DNA of 33,966 nucleotides from Akkermansia sp. (GTDB taxonomy: Bacteria; Verrucomicrobiota; Verrucomicrobiia; Verrucomicrobiales; Akkermansiaceae): contig JAFWZG010000033.1 of assembly GCA_017517385.1 (NCBI GenBank), positions 1-33,966 on the forward strand. The letters are read 5' to 3'. The notes below the pieces were generated by a model that saw nothing but the letters and a program-made list of their open reading frames with translations, made no database searches and had not been told where the DNA came from. A program made the translations under genes and the position numbers. Shown piece after piece: positions 30,280 through 33,966 of the stretch; position 1 is the stretch's first letter; every line of letters begins with the position of its first letter.

Positions 30280-31905
30280 TCACTCAGCTGCGAACCAGCG
30301 GCGGGTCGTCACGAAAATGAAAATGAGACCGATAATAACACTGAGTGCACCGTACAGAAGGAATGTGGAGGTGGAGGCCGGGTCACTCACAATGCTGGTA
30401 AGATAAATGACTAGGAAGTTACCCAAGGTACTGGTAAGGAACCAGAAGCTTGACACTGTGCTTTTGAGTTTATCTCCGGCGGCAGTGTATGCGTATTCAA
30501 TGCCGGTGGTACTCACAAGGATTTCAGCTATGGTAATGACAAAGTAGGGGATAATCTGCCAGAGAATGCTGAGCTGCTCTCCGGCATTCAGTCTGTTCTG
30601 GAGCCATGCTACGATGGCGTACGAGCCGCCAGCCAGCACGATGCCGATACCCATGCGCTTGAGCGGCTGACTCCATTTGCCGATGTAGGGATAAACCAGC
30701 AGGGTGAGGAGCGGAACGAGAGTCATCACAAAAGCGGGGTTGATGCTCTGCATTTCTTCGGCCCCGAGGGAGAAGGTAACTCCAAAGAGGCTAAAGCTGA
30801 TTTCTTTCATGTCACGCCCCTGGAGAATCCAGCTGGTGGAAGTTTGGTCAAAAAGGCTCCAGAATGGGATGATGAGTAGGAATACGGTGAGTACGCGCAG
30901 CATGTTGCGTGCCTCTATCCGCTGCTCTTTGTCGTAAAGTTTCTCCGTTAGTTCTCGACCGTTGAACATCATGCTGCCTACTGTGCCGAAAAAGTTCTTC
31001 ATGCCGAAAGTGGCGGCAGCTTTTAACGTGGCCAGCAGCAAGGCAATGACATACAGCAGCAATGCCGCGAGACCGCAGAAGCTCGAGGCTGTTTCTCCGG
31101 CTCCGCTGAGCTGTGCGATGCGGGTGGCTCCATCCTGTGCCCATACAGCCAGCGCTATGACGATGGGTGCTATTACGATGAAGATACCTATGCGAATGGC
31201 AGTATCGGTTGCTTTTTTGACAGATTCTCCACTATAGCGCTTGCAGGCAGCGTTCGCTCCTTTGAAAATACGGCAGAAAAGGGCAGGAAGAAACTCGGGT
31301 TGGGGCGGTGCCTTATGGAGGTATCGCTTACGTCCGCACCAGAAAACGAGTGTGGCAAGCCCCATGAAGATGCCGGGTATGGCGAAGGCCCAGCTGTAGC
31401 CCCAGTTCTTGTGTATCCACGGAATGACAAGGAAGGAGAAGAATGAGCCGAAGTTAATAGACCAGTAGAATGCCGCGTACACGCGGGTCATGGTTTTTGA
31501 GTCAAAGCCTCCCACCTGGTCGCCGACAAAGGCTGAAACACAGGGTTTGATGCCGCCGGCACCAAGCGCGATGATGAACAAACCGGTCATCAGTATCATG
31601 CGCTTCACCTCGAGGCTTTGCGTCAAGTCTGCCGTAGCCAGTACACCATGCCCGAGGCAGTAGAAGAGGGAAACGTAGAGAATAGTGTGATAGCGCCCGA
31701 GAAAGCGATCCGCTATCCATGCCCCCAGCAGCGGCAAAATATAGATAAGTGCATTGAAGAGGTGTGCCACCTCCATGGCCTCACTCTCGCTCATGGCGAG
31801 AGCGTTGACCATGTACAGCACGAGAATGCTCTTCATGCCGTAGAAGCTGAAGCGTTCACACGCTTCGTTGCCGACAATGTATTTCGTCTGCGGGGGAAAG
31901 GCCAT
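30280..31905 (-). CDS. POT-family proton-coupled peptide transporter
   Basis: A 541-residue inner-membrane protein with about 14 helices. The first helix carries the POT hallmark E-x-x-E-R-F-x-x-Y-G (EACERFSFYG, 14-23), whose Glu/Arg residues couple proton and peptide binding. LGAGGIKPCVSAFVGDQ (about 113-130) and the later FWFLTSTLGNFL fit the family, which imports di- and tripeptides. Substrate range is not readable. It starts 14 bases after the PpiD-like gene and is probably co-transcribed with it. A 131-base gap with only a weak hairpin follows. A protein-using gut life-style fits, but that is inference. Confidence 0.9.
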   Translation of the reverse strand: MAFPPQTKYIVGNEACERFSFYGMKSILVLYMVNALAMSESEAMEVAHLFNALIYILPLLGAWIADRFLGRYHTILYVSLFYCLGHGVLATADLTQSLEVKRMILMTGLFIIALGAGGIKPCVSAFVGDQVGGFDSKTMTRVYAAFYWSINFGSFFSFLVIPWIHKNWGYSWAFAIPGIFMGLATLVFWCGRKRYLHKAPPQPEFLPALFCRIFKGANAACKRYSGESVKKATDTAIRIGIFIVIAPIVIALAVWAQDGATRIAQLSGAGETASSFCGLAALLLYVIALLLATLKAAATFGMKNFFGTVGSMMFNGRELTEKLYDKEQRIEARNMLRVLTVFLLIIPFWSLFDQTSTSWILQGRDMKEISFSLFGVTFSLGAEEMQSINPAFVMTLVPLLTLLVYPYIGKWSQPLKRMGIGIVLAGGSYAIVAWLQNRLNAGEQLSILWQIIPYFVITIAEILVSTTGIEYAYTAAGDKLKSTVSSFWFLTSTLGNFLVIYLTSIVSDPASTSTFLLYGALSVIIGLIFIFVTTRRWFAAE

Positions 31906-31919
31906 GATGCCTAGTGGGC

Positions 31920-33698
31920 TCAGTTAGCTGAGTTGGTGCTCACATAATCAGCGAGCTGAACGTTGTAGCGGATGTAGGCGGAGTTTATCCAGTCCTGCAT
32001 TATCTGCTCAGTAAGTTGGCTGTTGGTCATGGGCACCTGGAACATGTCACGAAGCATGACGTACTGCTGGTCGGCAGGTACGGTGCGCTCCGTTACAGCG
32101 CTGATGCGGGCACCCGTGGGAAGAATAGTCAGCTGGCAGAGCTTGCCGCTCGGCGTCACAATGAGTGCCTGTGTGCTGAGCCCCTCGGGAAGTTCTGCGT
32201 TGATGCCCATGGACGTGGGGCCGAAGTTGCTGACTTCTGCGCCAGCGGCAGTGGCTTTGGCGAATACAGCATCCAGATTTTCGCCGGCTGTCACGGCCTC
32301 GCTCATCTCGGTATAAAGCTTCTCTGCGGCAATCTGTAGGGCATTGGCGGCACGCTCTGCCTTCAAATCGGCCAGAGCACGCTCACGTGCTGCCTCGAAG
32401 GGAAGTACGGTAGGTGGCTCCACTGCCTCTACATCAATAAGAACGGCTTTGTTGCCCTCAATAGCGAAGAAACCACGCATCTGTTGCCAAGCACCCAGTT
32501 TTTCCGTGGTTTTGTTCTGGACAGCTGCCTCATAATCTGCCACGGAGGTGGTGCACTCGACAGAGCCGAATGCTACAGAGGCGAGCGTTGTCTCGCGGCC
32601 GTCTGCGTTAATCTTGGTCTGGAGTACAGCGGGTGCCTCTGCCTCAGTGCTGAGGGCTGTGGTAACGTGGCTGCTGCCGTCTTCGAGAAGGTAGGTGAAG
32701 GCGGCGTATTCGGAGTTCTCCGCGTTACCTGCAGCGGCGACGTTGGAAAGGATGTTATCAATGCCGGCGCCATCAGCCATAGCAAGCTCCTGCTCGATGA
32801 CGTTTGCTGTGGCCATGAGGTCATCGATGCTTACCCCCTCAGCGGGAGTAAGGGTATAGATGGAAACGATACGGCGCTGCTCGCTCTTGTAACGCTCCTT
32901 GTTTGCTTCCCAGTAAGCGGCAAGTTCTTCTTCCGTAGGCTCGGCAGGGGCCTGAACTTTATCTTTTGCAAGCCATGCGGTGCGTCCACTTATGCTCTGG
33001 CTGCTGGCGTCAATGATAGCGCGCTGGGCAGGGGTGTGATAGGAAATACCGTTCGTGACCAATGCTGTGATGGACTCCCAGATGATGATGTCTGCCACGG
33101 CCTCGCGGAAAGCTTGCTCAGCGGGATTGTTGACCACGCCATTGTGGTAGCCTGTCAGATCCTGATACAGCTGCTGATCGAAGGTGCCATCTGCCTTAGT
33201 GAAAGCGGGCAGGGAAATAATGAAGGCGTCAATCTGATCTTTGGAAGCACGAATGCCCAGAGCTTCAGCCTCTTCACGAAGAATGGCGCGGTTGATAGCC
33301 ACGTTTTCCTCGCTGTGCTTGCAGATGCCGTAGCACCATGCCTGAAGCACGCTCTGAAGGCGGCTCATGCTGGCGTCCACCTCAGGATGCTCGCGAAGCC
33401 ATGCTTCCATGGCGGCGGACTCATCCTCGCTGAGGTTGTCATCACCATTGCTGTCAAATCTCTCGCGCAGCTTGGAGTAAGAGGCCTGCAGGAGTCTCTG
33501 AATAGTGGCTGAGCCATTCTCGCCTAAACTATAGACTTCTGCTGACTTGTAATTAGTGCCATTTACTTGGATGTGGAAATCCCGTGAAAATGCACTGCCC
33601 TGACCACTGTAGTCCATCATGAGAAGACCGGCGCCGATGGCGACGATTACAATGAGAACCAACAGTGAGTTTTTGCGGATGAATTCGAGGAATGTCAT
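31920..33698 (-). CDS. PpiD/SurA-like periplasmic chaperone with EF-hand loop
   Basis: A 592-residue protein with one N-terminal membrane helix (about 11-28, SLLVLIVIVAIGAGLLMM) and a long periplasmic part. The SurA_N-like region (about 110-260) and the C-terminal VLPFEAARERALADLKAERA followed by helices follow the layout of PpiD-type foldases. I see no clear parvulin active-site motif (~275-400), so it may act only as a chaperone. Residues 82-93 (DSNGDDNLSEDE) fit an EF-hand calcium loop, unusual for PpiD. The start at 33698 (MTFLEFIRK) is fixed by the promoter: the alternative Met at 33749 would overlap the -10 box. The POT gene follows after 14 bases. Confidence 0.75.
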   Translation of the reverse strand: MTFLEFIRKNSLLVLIVIVAIGAGLLMMDYSGQGSAFSRDFHIQVNGTNYKSAEVYSLGENGSATIQRLLQASYSKLRERFDSNGDDNLSEDESAAMEAWLREHPEVDASMSRLQSVLQAWCYGICKHSEENVAINRAILREEAEALGIRASKDQIDAFIISLPAFTKADGTFDQQLYQDLTGYHNGVVNNPAEQAFREAVADIIIWESITALVTNGISYHTPAQRAIIDASSQSISGRTAWLAKDKVQAPAEPTEEELAAYWEANKERYKSEQRRIVSIYTLTPAEGVSIDDLMATANVIEQELAMADGAGIDNILSNVAAAGNAENSEYAAFTYLLEDGSSHVTTALSTEAEAPAVLQTKINADGRETTLASVAFGSVECTTSVADYEAAVQNKTTEKLGAWQQMRGFFAIEGNKAVLIDVEAVEPPTVLPFEAARERALADLKAERAANALQIAAEKLYTEMSEAVTAGENLDAVFAKATAAGAEVSNFGPTSMGINAELPEGLSTQALIVTPSGKLCQLTILPTGARISAVTERTVPADQQYVMLRDMFQVPMTNSQLTEQIMQDWINSAYIRYNVQLADYVSTNSAN

Positions 33699-33747
33699 GG
33701 CCTGATATGAGGTGGAGTTTTCCCGCGCCTGCGCGCTGAACTTGCGC

Positions 33748-33776
33748 ATTCTACTCTATGCTGTATCTGCTGGCAA
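33748..33776 (-). promoter_or_regulatory. Promoter of the PpiD-like gene
   Basis: On the minus strand TTGCCA (33771-33776), 17-base spacer and TAGAAT (33748-33753). Transcription would start near 33742, giving a leader of about 45 bases. The upstream ATG at 33749 overlaps the -10 box and so cannot be used. Confidence 0.65.
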
Positions 33777-33836
33777 GAGAATTCCGTGTCTTATACAGGG
33801 ATTCGTCTTGCAAATATGACACTGTAAAATTAAGTA

Positions 33837-33854
33837 GGGGGACTTTCGTCCCCC
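33837..33854 (-). ncRNA. Group II intron domain VI-like hairpin
   Basis: Seven perfect pairs (GGGGGAC with GTCCCCC) around a GAAA tetraloop on the minus strand, followed by CTACTTAAT. The A at 33835 is about 7 bases from the predicted intron end, where the lariat branch point belongs. Confidence 0.7.
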
Positions 33855-33861
33855 TCTCACA

Positions 33862-33893
33862 CCACCGTACGTGCCATTTATGGCATACGGCGG
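33862..33893 (-). ncRNA. Group II intron domain V-like hairpin
   Basis: The minus strand folds CCGCCGTATGCCAT on TGGCACGTACGGTGG with a short loop and an asymmetric CG/A bulge, the domain V shape. The triad position appears to read CGC rather than the common AGC; the assignment of exact bases is by eye. Confidence 0.65.
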
Positions 33894-33900
33894 TTTCCAA

Positions 33901-33966
33901 TCAGCGTTTGAGGAGTTGATAAAAAGAGATATATCCCTCTGCTCGCAGCCATGCGTTATCCATGCA
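33901..33966 (-). CDS. ltrA: Group II intron reverse transcriptase/maturase, C-terminal fragment
   Basis: The last 21 residues of a protein entering from beyond the right edge, ending NAWLRAEGYISFYQLLKR and a TGA at 33901-33903. By itself this is too short to identify, but the pattern W-L-R-x-x-G-Y-x-S is common at the C-terminus of intron-encoded reverse transcriptases. It stops 7 bases before a domain V-like hairpin, exactly where the open reading frame of domain IV ends in such introns. The protein would splice and mobilise the intron. Confidence 0.65.
   Translation of the reverse strand, partial: CMDNAWLRAEGYISFYQLLKR

Larger units (their letters stand above)
33828..33966 (-). mobile_element. 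3' end of a group II intron
   Basis: Reading the minus strand: the C-terminus of the intron-encoded reverse transcriptase (33966-33901), then a 32-base hairpin (33893-33862, ACGTACGG/CCGTATGCC arms around ATAAAT) that fits catalytic domain V. A second hairpin, GGGGGAC-GAAA-GTCCCCC (33854-33837), fits domain VI. After it, CTACTTAAT provides a plausible bulged branch-point A at 33835 and a 3' end near 33828-33829. Order and spacing match group II introns with the 'GTACGGTGGTGTGAGAGG' joint. The rest lies beyond the window. Confidence 0.8.

Noticed and set aside
33699..33749. An upstream Met for the PpiD-like protein.
   Set aside because: The ATG overlaps the -10 box TAGAAT and would give a polar extension before the membrane helix.
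1..33966. CRISPR arrays, tRNA, rRNA and insertion-sequence transposases.
   Set aside because: No regular repeat-spacer pattern, no cloverleaf or rRNA-like stretch, and no transposase-like protein was seen; only the group II intron end is mobile.

Overview
The window is about 34 kb of bacterial chromosome, roughly 55% G+C by eye and densely coded on both strands, with no rRNA, tRNA or CRISPR array. It suggests a Gram-negative bacterium, most likely of the Verrucomicrobiota and possibly Akkermansia-like. The clues are an outer-membrane protein set (a LolC/E-type permease, lipoproteins, a TolC-like protein, an AsmA-like protein), a fused MurC-MurB, two GYF_2-domain membrane proteins, an EF-hand in a secreted chaperone, and an almost complete lack of Shine-Dalgarno sequences. 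That placement is inference.

Region 1 (1-3741, plus strand) is an accessory block of six genes I cannot assign to functions: one cut by the left edge, a tail-anchored protein, a probable lipoprotein, a soluble protein with its own strong promoter, and two small membrane proteins in AT-rich DNA. Two of its intergenic spaces carry almost identical 25-base elements. Region 2 (3759-10808) holds metabolic and transport genes, most transcribed singly: a secreted Ala/Pro-rich protein, a branched-chain aminotransferase, a Nudix hydrolase, a GYF_2 membrane protein, a ZIP metal transporter, a MenC-like o-succinylbenzoate synthase, a BASS transporter and an SGNH hydrolase. Region 3 (10829-17810) has a LolC/E-type permease and a GYF_2-RDD membrane protein, divergent from thioredoxin reductase, a Sel1-repeat lipoprotein, an LplT-like MFS carrier and a TolC-type lipoprotein.

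Region 4 (17809-33698, all minus strand) is the core. It reads, in transcription order: a PpiD-like periplasmic chaperone and a POT peptide transporter; murC-murB (fused), ddl and ftsQ for peptidoglycan and division; then nusA, infB, rbfA and a 1363-residue AsmA-like protein. nusA has a strong promoter followed by a leader with an intrinsic terminator, suggesting attenuation of the translation-factor operon. The last ~140 bases are the 3' end of a group II intron on the minus strand: the reverse-transcriptase C-terminus, then hairpins fitting domains V and VI.

The most striking pattern is in gene starts. At least six genes (2087, 4271-, 7262-, 7395, 9411, 13562) have a sigma70-like promoter whose -10 box ends only 6-7 bases before the ATG, which predicts leaderless mRNAs. 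Only one gene (970) has a textbook Shine-Dalgarno sequence. Two other genes begin directly behind an intrinsic terminator of the gene before them.
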